From: Cryptomeria japonica
Lineage: Eukaryota; Streptophyta; Pinopsida; Cupressales; Cupressaceae
Direction: 5' to 3'
Assembly (NCBI RefSeq): GCF_030272615.1
Contig: NC_081414.1
Coordinates: 6,767,001-6,831,000, forward strand
Length of the DNA: 64,000 bases
Under the pieces are notes generated by a model, which worked only from the letters and a program-made list of their open reading frames with translations, did not search any database and was not told the origin of the DNA. The translations under genes and the position numbers were made by a program. Of this stretch, positions 43,274 to 55,215 are shown piece by piece; within the stretch, counting starts at the first letter, position 1, and each line of letters starts with the position of its first letter.

Positions 43274-46200
43274 CTGCCTATCAATGTTTAGTTTAGCACA
43301 CAAGAAAAGAAATTAGGATCAAAAACTTACCTACCACTTGCGAAAATCTTCTCCAATTATAAAGACCAGCATAAAGTCCCTTGTGATCAACAAAGATGGA
43401 CAATATATAATAATACAAATTTAAAGCATTATATTTAATGAATGAACACAATTTCATAGACGAAATGTGTTTTTAAAAACAAAACAAAATGCAAGAAACA
43501 TGTAGGGATGCATTTCAGGGACAGTAGTATGAGGGTCATTTTTGGGGGACGGCGGGTTGGAATATGGTTGGCATGTAAGCTTCTATAGACCTCATCCAAC
43601 ATCATTTTAACACTGTCATGTTATATTTACTGCTGCTATATTTTTGATCATGAGACAGTCAAATTTCTACGAGTCCGTGAACAGAAATATAGCAGCAGTA
43701 AATATAACATGACTATTGTGCCTTGCACACACTCCCCGTCGTCGACAGGGTTCCCCCCCCTTTCTTGTTTTTCTGTCTCCTCCTCACTCGGGTCCTGAGT
43801 GGGAAGTTCTGGTAATTCGTAGAGAGATGATGCAGCAGCTAAGAGTTTAAATGTTGAGAAGATGACTAGCCTAAGTTCTAGGTACTGGAGTATTTGCATC
43901 TTGAAAATGAGTAAGCAAAATTTTCACCGTATTCCAAAAAGAAATTATTTGTTTGTACTTCTCACACTATACCAGTAACCAAATTATAGCAAATACAACT
44001 TTATTACCATATTAAGAATTTTGAAGTTTGTAACTTTTTTGAATAGTGAAATTAGAAATCCAAATTATTGCTGGTAGTATTAACTGTTATATCATCAACT
44101 ATGAATTTGAATCATGATATATTTATTGCTGTTATACTACAGTTGTTGGTGTCACTGTTGTCATGATTAATTTAGTTGTTATAATATTGTCATGATATAT
44201 TGCCTTTATATGCTGTCATGACATATTTAACAGTCTTTTTTTATTGTTATGAAGTATTTTTTTAAACCTTATAAAAAATTGCTTCTTTTTTGAAGGGGAT
44301 GCTTAGCCATCCTTGTGACAGTCAAGGGACGTCTAAGACATCCCCGACTACCTTGGGGATGGCTAGGCATCCCTAAATATTTCTTGCTGTCCCCGATTTT
44401 GGGGATACCTTTTGGGATGTTTCCAGTCTCTTTCATATTGGGGGAATGGCTAGGGGATGTCCCATAACATCTCCCCGTCTCCAAAATGTCTCAAGGGATA
44501 AGGTGTTGGCATTGTGTTGTTCACCAAGGACTGCAAAAGAGGAAAGAAATTTGAGAACCACTGATTCACCCCCTCCCCCTCTCAGTGGTGCATTGTGTCT
44601 AACATAAGGATGGGGGTATGAAGGGTGGTGCATGTCCCCATGTAACGCAGCTTTTTACTTGGTGCAAAATTTATTTAATTTTATGATCCAAAGGACCTAG
44701 AAGTCAAAATTCTTCATCAGCATAGAAATCATCCAGTTGTCAGCAAATCAAACAGGTGGTCTCTGCACGGAGAAACTTTGAAACTGCCAGGTCAACTGAA
44801 GGAGCAATTTTGAAACTGCCACAACAATTTCATGATAATAACGGGTGAAGATGAAACCACTTCTCTACACAAATGGATTGTCTCACCCTAATAACATGAA
44901 TTATGGAATTTGAAGCAAATATTCTGAATTTTTAATTCCAATTCTACTTCTAGGTCTTTCTAGTGCACAAGGACACCCCAAAATCTATATAAAGTATTAA
45001 AGACAATAAGAGGTTGAATTGGATCATCAAAAACTTGTCTGAGTGTTGTAGTGAAATTGAGGAGAATGCAGTTGTAGAAAACAACAGAGAACTGAGAGTC
45101 TGACAGTGAGCAAATGGCGCAGCCACCAGTTGTATCTACTCTCTGTACTTCTTTTGTGATTATTATTATTTTGTCAATGAGCAATTACTGCTACCAGCTA
45201 ATTTTTCCTCTGCATGGGGTTTTCTAGGTTAAATTTCAGAGTTTTGTGTGGTGAAATTCACTAATTTCTACACTTACTTTCAAAATTACAAAACATTCTA
45301 TCCTTTAAGGCTCTCTAATTGCTCAAATAAGTAGGACAGTAGTTTGAATTCATGTTCTAGTAAATTCTACAAGATTTTTCTTAGAAATAACAAATCAGTT
45401 TAGTATTAGAGAAATTTGCTAATCTTTGGGAATTGGGAAAATGGTTTTGGGTGATAGTGAATAGATCTTCAAAGAACAAAAAGTTGCTAGCTTGCAATCT
45501 GGAAATCACTACCCAAAAGTGGAATCAAGAAGTAAGAATGAAAGGAGATTTGAAAGCCCAAGTAGTCAACTTCAAGGGCCAAATGGAGAGAATGGTGATG
45601 AATCAAACTTGGATCGGCCAACAACAAGAACATACGACACAGCAGCAAAGAAAAATGGTCCAAGAACAGACATCTATTGGTTCTTTGGTGAGAACTCTAG
45701 CCAAGAAGTTTGGCATATAAGACAATGGAGGGGATGATTTTGACAAAGAAGCATTCTTGGAGGAAAGTCCATTGGAAGCAAGAAGGTAAAAACTAAGCAA
45801 AATTCATTTAAAGTTCAAAAAAAAAATTGAAATTAAATCATTTTAACGACAACTAAATGCGGAAATTTAGATTCCTACATAAAAGAAATGCATGTCTATT
45901 TTAGTGTGCATAATGCAAGTGGGGCACAAAAGATTTCTTTTGCACGTCTCAAAATTTCCAGTTGTTGACTTATATGAAGGAAAAGTTATTTAGCATCTTT
46001 GGAAATGACGAAAAAAAAAATTATGTCTAGTTGGGAAGAGTTCAGCAATTGATGACTCTTAGGTTTTTATTTTGTCTTTTTAAAGAGAACTTAAGATTGA
46101 ATTGTATGAGGAAACCCTCTCTTGAAATTCTTATAGTAAGCTCCCTGATTTAAACTACACCTAAATTCTAAACAATAAACAAGTTTGCAACTTATACACA

Positions 46201-46469
46201 CTTTACAATTTTATCAGATTTTTTATAATATGGAGATTTGCATGAAAATGAAAAACCTGAAACCAAATCATAGCTATCCTTTTTATCTTGGAGGTATAGA
46301 GCACAAGACTTGAAAAGTTCTTTATCTCACAACGTGCATTTTTTGTTATGCAGCTGACCAATAATATGAACTGAAAATAAATGCTTTCCATTAGTTAAAA
46401 TAGAGAGAAATGGAGTTACATCAACAACAGGATTTAAATGAAATCTAGTGCAATATTGAAGGTAGCAAC
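43274..46469. other. Presumed INTS9 intron, no exon recognised
   Basis: Two Glu/Lys-rich open pieces have no recognisable family: minus 43648-43899 (YELPELPTQDPSEEETEKQ), which resembles linker regions of retroelement polyproteins, and plus 45433-45737. 44571-44603 is another C-rich LTR-like end. Confidence 0.35.
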
Positions 46470-47787
46470 TGAAATAATAATTTATTGTTCGAAATTTACA
46501 AAGGAGATGAGAACTCCTTAAATAGAGAGTACAAATGATGTTTCTATAAAAGAAACGATCCAGAATGAAAGACAGAAAGGAAACTTCCTAAAACTGACTA
46601 AATGATGAATGACAAAAAGGAAACTTCCTAAAACTAACTAGATGACCATTACATGCTAAATATTACAATATTACTATAATACCCTCCCTTAATGGCCATA
46701 CTACTAACTACCCTATAGAAGACTTGACATAATCTGTAGGTCATTTGACCACGAATGCAAAGAAAGATAACTCCTCTTCAAAATGCTCTGCAACATGAGC
46801 CTGCTGCTGAGACCCTCCCTGATTGGACTTCTGATCAGCCAACCGCTTTCTACAGAACCTCTAGATATGACCAAGTTTACTACAATCCTTTCAACATGAT
46901 GTTGGGTAACAAAGCTATCCCTCCCTTTATCCAGAGACATTGAGATCAACTTCTCAAAAAACTTCACAGGTTTGGAAAACCATGATTTTGCCAAAAATCA
47001 TCAAAAGAAGCAACACCCATGACTTGTAAAAAAATACTCAAAAAAACTTTTGCAAAGGAACACCATTCGTCCTAGAAACCCTAGGTGCGACCCAAAACAA
47101 GCTGCAAGAAACCACAATTTTGTGGAAAAAAATGTCACACCCTTGATGTGATGTAAAATCACACACGATTTTGTGAAAAGGTCAGCAAAAACCTTCATTT
47201 TGTAAAAAATACAATAAAACTGCATGACCATGATTTTTAGGAAAATATCATACAAAACCCTCGGTTTTTATGAAAAAAATATGCAAAACCCTTACATGAT
47301 TTTTTGTGGCAAAAAATCAGGAAAACCCTCCGACAGAGAAAGAACCCATGAACAGAAAGATGGCCAAAAACCCTTCAGCAAACGCCTTAAAAAATCTTCA
47401 ATAAAATCCTCAATTTTTTTCTAAAAATTTCTCACAAAAAATTCAAAAAAAACCATGATTTTATTTAAAAAATTGTCAAAACATTTGAAAAACTTTTAGG
47501 TAACAACACAGTTTTTCATAAAAAATCATATAAAACTTCTAGAGATAAATTCCAGGTAAAATACCCATAATTTTTTTTAAAAACATGTCAAAAAAAACCT
47601 AACACGCTCTAATACCATGAAATAATAATTGATTGTTCGATATTTACAAAGGAGATGAAAACTCCTTATATAGTGAATACAAGTGATGTTTCTATAAAAG
47701 AAATGATCAAGAACAAATACAGAAAGGAAACTTCCTAAAACTAACTAGATGATCATTAAAACTAAATATTACAATATTACTATAATA
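46470..47787 (-). mobile_element. Mini-Copia, non-autonomous, with both LTRs
   Basis: LTRs at 46470-46681 (212 bp) and 47618-47787 (170 bp) and GCAAC duplications at 46465-46469 and 47788-47792. Reading leftward from the 5' LTR: primer site TGGTATTAGAGC (one base off tRNA-iMet) at 47606-47617, leader of short A/T repeats, a gag zinc-knuckle remnant (46690-46990; CSKLGHI and FCRKRLADQK) and a polypurine tract (46682-46691). All of pol is missing. The knuckle tail resembles the Copia at 32.3 kb (GGS followed by AEH). One LTR carries an internal 42-bp duplication. Confidence 0.85.
47666..47672 (-). promoter_or_regulatory. Putative TATA box, mini-Copia 5' LTR
   Basis: Minus strand CTATATAAGG, consensus-like. 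Confidence 0.45.
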
Positions 47788-48469
47788 GCAACTCCTTAAA
47801 AGCATACAAGAAGAGAACACGAGATGAGCATGAATCTTCTTATTATTGATTTATCAAATCTCACAACACAACACAATAATCTAACTTCACAGTTTGAATG
47901 AAAACTTTTTCAACATAAGTCTTGCATAAACTCTCACTACAAATTGTGTGCTCAGGGGGACTTACTTATAAGCTCATCAAAGGTTTTGTCTAAAAATATT
48001 GCGGGTGATGGAGATAGCAAATTCTGTAATGCTTTTTGCCTACAATTGTTCCATTTATGTCATGTTCTCACCATAAACACACTCACTTTCGTAAGCAAGA
48101 AGGAAATAACAAATAAATCTAGAAATTGATTTCTATCGGTCAGAAAAATTGTCTTACTAGTAAGACTTCACAAATTTTATAATGAAGCCCGATTTAAGAA
48201 GCGCCAATCTAACACCCATACCGTCTCCAAGCAAGAAGAAAATAGAAATGGATAAATAAAAAGACACATGATCAGCGATTTGCTAGGGGAAAAAAAGCAG
48301 AAAACAATTAGTAAACTTACATTAATAAACATTAACTTGTTGATTAGTCAATGGTTTGCTTAGGAGACAACATAAACAGTAACGATTCCTAATGAAGAGG
48401 CATCGAGTAATTTGAAGAGACATCACACTTGCAAATGTTGCAACCCTACGTCTTCTCTTGAAGGCTATA

Positions 48470-50140
48470 TGTAATGTCCACTTTTGGGATTCCCCTTAAT
48501 TTAGTCCTGAAACAACAATTCTACTTAAAACGAGAATTGTAATACATTTATAAATATAGTTTAATTGATTCTAAAGACATCTTATTATAAAAATTTAAAT
48601 CATGATGCTAAGAATAATTTTAGAAGATGGAACTTATCTTGATAACTTTCTCTGACTTATGCTGATCCTAAACCTCCCATAAACTGATTACCATCTCCTT
48701 ACAAACTGCTCAGGCTCTTCACTATCTCCTCCTATATTATATATTGATTTTCATATACTCAGAAATCTCTCATTGCACATAACCTTTTATCTTGGCATCT
48801 CTAGTTATATAGTGGTTAATGTCTCAGATGGCTTTATTGATGTCCTCCGTTGATATGTCATTGCAGACTATGCTGCAAGTTACCTCTCACTGTTTGTAGC
48901 ATTTTCTGATATATCGATTTTAATATGTTGTATGTTCTCTTCTCAATCGCTTATAGCAATGATGTAGATTTGTTGTTTCTGGTTAGACTCTTGAAGTATG
49001 CAATGATCTCCTCAATTATCGCTTATAGTGATACGGTAATTGCTATATCTGATTTGGCTCTATCGATGTGCAATAAGCTTAGTAATGGTCTAATATGACC
49101 TTCGATCTATATATGAATGCTTTCCTGACATATGTGTTTTTGTAGCGATTCTATATGATCTCCAGATATGGATGCTTGCCTGATTGATCTTGTGAATTAT
49201 TGCGATTCCCAAGGCGCTGTCTGATATGTATTGCTGGAAAATATGTGCCCAAAAGACAAGGGGCTATTTCCTCAATAAAAGCGAATCCACAAAGGATGAA
49301 ATAAGAAATAAAAATATCCCATGATTATTCTGGAAATGAATGCCGATCCACATTAAATATCTTGTGGTATTGCATGCTTGCATACATGTCCTTCCTTGAT
49401 TCGTATCTATTCATTATTTATACAAATCATACTTTTCCGTCTAACTAATTGCTGTCTAATAGTCAATCAATTAATCAATGGCTGATTGGATTTGTTTAAT
49501 GAATAATATAACCTTAATCACACCCTTGCACATCCCCGCGTCTTTTTGATGCTTTTGATTAATTTATGGAGATTGCATTAGTATGAAAGTGCATTTCAAG
49601 TATATTCATTGTCATTGATAAGGGTCCTTTCCTTGTATCATGTATTCTTTATGTTTGCTCGCCCTCTATTCTGCAATCGAACTTAATCAATCTCCTATCA
49701 GGTTTCAACATTTACATAGTGGCTCATTGTGTGGTTCGTATTTCACTTAAAAAGAGTTTGGAAGGACTTTATATTGTTGCAAGGGAGACCATTCTGACAT
49801 GCGTCAGATCTGGTCTGCCACGAAGATTACCATGTGATATGCTGGACACTTATAAATAGCAACAGCAATCAAGCTCAAGCAACTGGTGAGTTGAGTTTCT
49901 TGGGTTCTTCCTGATGATATCCAGATTGTAGCATATATGTTTCATGTTTGGCCAAAGAGTAAACATCTCTTTCTTCTTCTATCAAACTGCTTCACATTCA
50001 TCATTTAATAATCTTGATTATTCTCAATACATCGTCATCAAACAATTTGGTTTCAATTGCATCAACTTATTATAAAGATAATACAAGGAGCTTTCTCAAT
50101 ATCAACAATATTTTATGAGGTTCAGTTTGGGGACATCACA
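48470..50140 (+). mobile_element. Solo LTR, 1671 bp
   Basis: TGTAATGTCC ... GGACATCACA inverted ends, flanked by CTATA (48465-48469) and CCATA (50141-50145), a duplication with one C/T change. No second LTR and no internal domain, so recombination between LTRs removed the body. Gypsy-type ends like those at 29609 and 58242. Confidence 0.75.
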
Positions 50141-51086
50141 CCATAAAGGGCAGAATTATCATATGGAAGAAGGCATGGAAGGGAATGAGAAAAGCAAACT
50201 TATATATAGAATTAGCATTCGTGAGGGATATCAACAAGGATCAAAATCATTATAATTTGCAACTGCATTCGTCAGATCAGATAAGAGATATATATCGACA
50301 GCAATTAATAGCAGAATTCTAACATAGACTGGTATGCATAGAAATACAAATATGTTTGATGTATATATATACTGGTATACATATGAATATAGTTATATAT
50401 TATGAAAGATAAAATATTTGTTATAAATACATATTTTTTGTTTAGGTAGTGAATAAGGGAATTCATGGATTTATTTATATTAATATAATTCTTGGTTTAA
50501 TCTATATTCTTTTCCAAATAGCAGAATGAGTAAGGTTCGCAAGGAAACATATTAGGGAAAGGTGATACAGGTTCTCACAATGTAAGTACGCCAACCCATG
50601 TTGGATGGATGGGAGTTATTGCCACTCAAGGCCAAGGGGGGTCTGAACACGCCCTTGGGCTTGCTTGTGATGAATAGTTTTTCCAAATGCCCTAACATGC
50701 TCTCCTCTCTAATCTCTACTATGATTGGTTACTAGAAAAGAAATTATGGATTAGATTCAAATGTAGTTGTTATTTATCATTTCATTGAATGTTAATTGTT
50801 CATTTACACTTAAAGTTCAAAAGGCTATTGCGTGATTTATCTAAATAGATTAAGATGATTGTTGATATATATGCACTTATATTTGTTGGATCCCTAACCC
50901 TAATAGAAATAATTGGTCTTATGAATTATATTTTAAATATTGTCTAGCAATCAAGCCAGGATTTATATTGATAAAGAAATTTTATTGGTAAAGATATAAT
51001 TCTAACTATATCACATCTCTTATTTTAAGTGAACTTGTGATTTTAGGGCAATATTTAGGATCATCACAAAAAGAGCATATTAAAAT

Positions 51087-51098
51087 TGGTATCAGAGC
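51087..51098 (+). other. Primer-binding site (tRNA-iMet)
   Basis: TGGTATCAGAGC. The nearest terminal CA is about 20 bp upstream (ATCACA at 51067), so either the LTR end is degraded or a spacer exists. Confidence 0.8.
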
Positions 51099-51214
51099 CT
51101 TAAACCTACCCTACGGGACAAACATACTTAACTACCACACAATTAGGGTTAACTATTCAACCCTTTTCTTAAGTGAATCAAAATCAAATAGGCCAACATT
51201 GCACTTGTCTATGC

Positions 51215-51970
51215 GTGTGACTTTCAAATGTTTGCTTCATGCTTGGCGTGTATTTATATGGCTTCATGTCCTACATGTATTTATACTTCACTTCTTGCAT
51301 GTACACTTCATGCCTTATGTGTATTTACATGTATTACTTCATGCCTTGAGTGGATGCTTCATGCCTTACATGTATGCTTCATGCCTTGCGTGTATTTATG
51401 TATATTGATTCATGCTTTACATGCATGCTTCATGCCTTACGTGCATTTATGTGCATGCTTCATGCATTACACATATTTATGCGTATGCTTCATGCAAATT
51501 GTGTGTACACTTCACACCTTCATTTATATGACTCACACCTTACATGTATTCATGTGTATACTTCATGCTTTACGCCTTAAATGTATTTATGTGTATGATC
51601 CATACCTTACATGTATTCATGTGTACATATCATGCTTTATGCCTTACGTGTATTCGTGTGTATGATTCATGTCTTACATGTTTTCATGTGCATACTTCAT
51701 GCTTTACGCTTTATGTTTGTTCATGTGTATGATTCATGCCTTACGTGTATTCATGTGTATACTTCATGCTTTGTGTGTTTTACAAGATATATTTCAGCAC
51801 GTTTACTCCATGTGTGTTTTATATGTGTACCTTTCTCATGTATGCTAGTGTATTGTATGGATGCTTTGTATCTTACGTGATTGCCCAATGTTTGTTATAC
51901 TTTCGGAATGATTACTTCAAATGTGTGTGCCTTCCTAATGTATGCCTTATGTCTTGAATATACTTCATCG
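51215..51970 (+). repeat. Degenerate minisatellite
   Basis: Units of about 24-50 bp built on 'cttcatgccttacatgtatt' and variants such as 'catgtgtatgattcatgcc'. Stops are absent in all three forward frames over long stretches, which yields several overlapping Met/His/Cys-rich frames that are repeat artefacts. Confidence 0.85.
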
Positions 51971-53635
51971 CGTTTGATGTGTTTTCAGCAAGTTATTCCA
52001 TGTGTTCTCTATGAGTACTTATAACTGTTCTTGCATTCAAACTAAAATGGGGTGCATGTTTTAGATTATCAAGGTCCTCCTTTCTGCGAACATGAGTCTC
52101 ACAATCCCCCTAATATTAGTAAGACACTAGTAAGAACAACATAGGGATTGTTGAACATAACAAAATCTACAGGGTGTATGCCAAAGGATAGGAAGGAAGA
52201 ATGTGTGAGAATACAAACGCTCAAACACCATGAAGTGGTGATGTAAGAACTTCATGAGTATAATAAGTTGCGTATAAATTGTCAGGAAACGTGTTGAGAT
52301 TAATAACCATTCTATTCATGTGAGGAGCGGGCCATAATAACAGTACCATCCTCTAGCACACACTTGTGACAAGTTTACAACACAAAACTAAAACTTATAT
52401 TGATAACCTTGTCGTTAATTAGTCCAAAACAATGAACTAACAAACCGCTCAAACCCCAACTTAGGTATAAGAGGCTTGGTAATTCAGCCATGTCCCAGAA
52501 ATCAACATGAAATAAAGTACTCATCAATAGCTAGACATTAGAGAAATCAGGTACACTCTCCAATCATCTTCTAGACCTATTTAATCAGGAACAGACCATC
52601 CTTCATGCTCTCTAATTGGTACAGCCTCTGTACATTTTTGAGAAATTTATCTCACCAATTGTCATAAAGTTTCTCAAGAAACCTAGACATATCTGAATAC
52701 CTATCATAAACAATATTTTTCATATCACAAACTACTTATCACACATAATGAACCATCACAAGACCATAATCAAGAATTGAAACAATTAGTAAAGCCTAAT
52801 AAAGTACGGAGCATGATTGAACATAGCTATGTCAAAGATTCTTTACAAAAATTTAAAAATCAAATTCTTAACATTCTACCCTCTCTCAAACAATTGTGTT
52901 AAGGTACAACTACGATATAAACAAATGAAATTCAGTAAACATATTCCTAACCTCATAAGGTCTCCGTTTTATGGTGTATAGTTAAGCATTACCCTTTCAC
53001 CTTTGGGCTATACTCTTACCTACTATACCTACCATAGCTCTTTCATGTATGGTACGATCAATCATAAATAAGGGAACTATAACGCATTTATGGACAAAAA
53101 GATGTATTGGCTATCAAACAATGCTTTCATCCAAACTAGTATTATTAGATTCCTACAACCTATGAAGAGATTCTATTGTAGAATAAAAAATTATCCATTG
53201 AGGAAATAGGGAATCAATCTTATAAGACAAGTGATATCATCTACGAGGCATCACCTTAATGACCTATGTTTTGCATCTTGGATGAGAAGGCAAAAAGACA
53301 AACATTAATAGGAAACATCGTCATTAAAGTCATAGATGTGTTTCATACTTCTAATCCTCATCTTAATATATAAGTTCTTGCATTAACATTGCGCAGACCA
53401 TTTACAAAGTGATGCGAAGTGAGGATGAGAGAAAATTATCTCCAACTCGAAATTTTGTTGTTACAAGTTCAAATTTGCAACTTAAGGTAATATCAGGGTT
53501 ATGAAAGCTAATTATATCACAAGGAGGATGTAAAAGACTACGAATCTCCAAGGGTTAGTTTAGGGACCCTCGCATTGAAAAAATTTGGTTAAAATTGTCA
53601 TTGCTTGAGGACAAGCAATCTCGGGAAGAGCAGAC
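51971..53635 (+). other. Internal region of the 48-53.7 kb element, no gene
   Basis: Non-coding. It ends in the purine-rich pre-LTR motif shared with other gypsy-type elements here. Confidence 0.5.
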
Positions 53636-53903
53636 TGTCATGTTCCCACCATAAACACTCTAACTTACATAAGCAAGAAGGACATGTAGAGGGCTCTGAC
53701 GTGGCCAAGAGTGCAAGAGAAGCACCGGAACATGGTCGAGAGCGAACCAGCCCTGTCAGGTTCGCAGCATACGGTACATACTAACATAGAATGATGGTGA
53801 CTCCTCAACGAGTCTGAGCCTGGAAAGGTAGAAGCTCCCAAAGTTCTTAGGGAAAGGATTGGAGGATCCAGTACGACATCATAAGACATGCAAGACCATA
53901 TAG

Positions 53904-54227
53904 ATGGTTAGTCGTCAGGAAGATAAGGATTATTCGCTAAGGGCATTCCTTGCCACACTACAAGGGGTGGCCATTGATTGGATCACTGAATTGGATTATG
54001 AACATACTGAATCCTGGGAAAAATTGAAGTAGGTATTCCAGGAAGAGTTTAAGTTGTTGCGGGATGACAATGAAATTGTGGCGGATATCTATAATACCAA
54101 ACAAGGGAAAAATGAAAATGTACAAGCTTACAATCGTAGGCTCAAGGAGTTGTTGGGTAAAATGGAAAACCAACCAGCCAATGGGCTAAGAAATGATGGT
54201 TCATCGAAGGGTCGATCCTCTCTATGA
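53904..54227 (+). pseudogene. Gypsy gag fragment
   Basis: Reads SRQEDKDYSLRAFLATLQGV, IDWITELDYEHTESWEKLK, one TAG (54030-54032), then VFQEEFKLLRDDNEIVADIY, NTKQGKNENVQAYNRRLKEL and LLGKMENQP. The W-x-L/K ... F-x-F ... (Y/V)-x-R spacing is that of the retrotransposon gag capsid domain. The frame starts after a TAG at 53901 and ends with TGA at 54225. It is cut on the left near 53684 by the truncated LTR and on the right at 54250 by an X-related element. No pol follows. Confidence 0.65.
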
Positions 54228-54249
54228 GGAACAAAATGAAGGTGGTACC

Positions 54250-55211
54250 TGTTGGTGTACTATCATATACTGAACATTAGAATAAAATATCCAAGGATAC
54301 TCTATCCTCTCCTGAACAAAATCACTACTTGTGCCAAGATTGCGAGAAAGACCACAAGGCGACTCCAAGGTCTATATGTGCAAACGGGCGACTTTATGCG
54401 GATAGCTTCCTTGGTAGTGTGCTGAATTACAAAGGGGACTTACGCTCAAAAAGATCATTCACAAGCTAAGACTTAAACGAATTTAACAATAACTGCTCTC
54501 TTTTTTTTTTGAATATCAGATTTTAGACTTCTTCAAAAAAAGGATAAAAAGGATAAGGGTTCAGGAGTTCTATGCTACTTCTAAGTTATTCCCATGAACT
54601 CAAGAAACAGTAAAAACCGGGTGAAACCAATAACGACACTTTGTTTCGCCACACTTGGACAACTACGCAAAGCGGGTGCAATCTTCTAGGGTTGTGCTTA
54701 AGATTTTCATACTTATGAATAATACCAACAATTGAACAATATTACTCAAAGTAGAAGTTAAGCATCCACATCAAAAGCTCAGGCTAACTTTACACATTGA
54801 ACGAAAATCGTCCATCCAAAGAAAGTATGAGCAAAAGTTTCACCAATCTAAACTACCAAATCCCTTATTCATCTAACAACTTCAAAGCAAATTACTTTAA
54901 GCAAATCTATTCTATTCTATTCTATTGTAGAAGAAAGATACGCAATCATGCAACCACTTAATAACAAGAAGATTTCAAGGCAAATACTTGCAAATTAACT
55001 TTTATTATTCAAATAGCTCTAAGCAACAATTTCATAAATCTCTCCACAACCATGAAAATGAGAGAGAGAGTTTATATAGAGTTCTGAAAAATGAATGAAT
55101 GGTCGAGACCAATCTAAGATCAACGGTCAAGATTAAAACACAACCCTAGATAGAGTTTCTAAAAATAAAACTAGAGACAAATGCATGTTGGACAAGTGGT
55201 GTAGTTAGCCA
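54250..55211 (-). repeat. X-family LTR copy, left
   Basis: Shares 'aataaaatatcc', 'tatcctctcctgaacaaa', 'gcgactccaagg', 'ggggacttacg' and 'gcaatcttctaggg' with the other copies. A minus-strand TATA-like CTATATAAAC is near 55071. The right edge is estimated from TGGCTAAC after a short purine stretch. Confidence 0.5.
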
Positions 55212-55215
55212 TCTC

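Larger units (their letters stand above)
48058..53683 (+). mobile_element. Gypsy-type non-autonomous element
   Basis: 5' LTR starts TGTCATGTTC at 48058. It is interrupted by a solo LTR (48470-50140) and continues from 50146 to just before the primer site TGGTATCAGAGC (51087-51098). The 3' LTR starts at 53636 after 'gacaagcaatctcgggaaga' and is cut off after about 48 bp. The internal 2.5 kb has no gag or pol, only a minisatellite, so it is a LARD-like element that uses gypsy-style ends. Confidence 0.7.

Noticed and set aside
43331-43370. Possible additional INTS9 exon before a gtaagt
   Set aside because: The minus-strand frame ending at this donor has a stop and does not continue the INTS9 protein.
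47000-47605. Short repeats 'aaaaccct' as a gene or telomere
   Set aside because: A/T-rich leader of the mini-Copia with degenerate local repeats only.
51228-51957. Overlapping Met/His/Cys-rich ORFs
   Set aside because: Open in several frames because of a minisatellite; no start context or domain.
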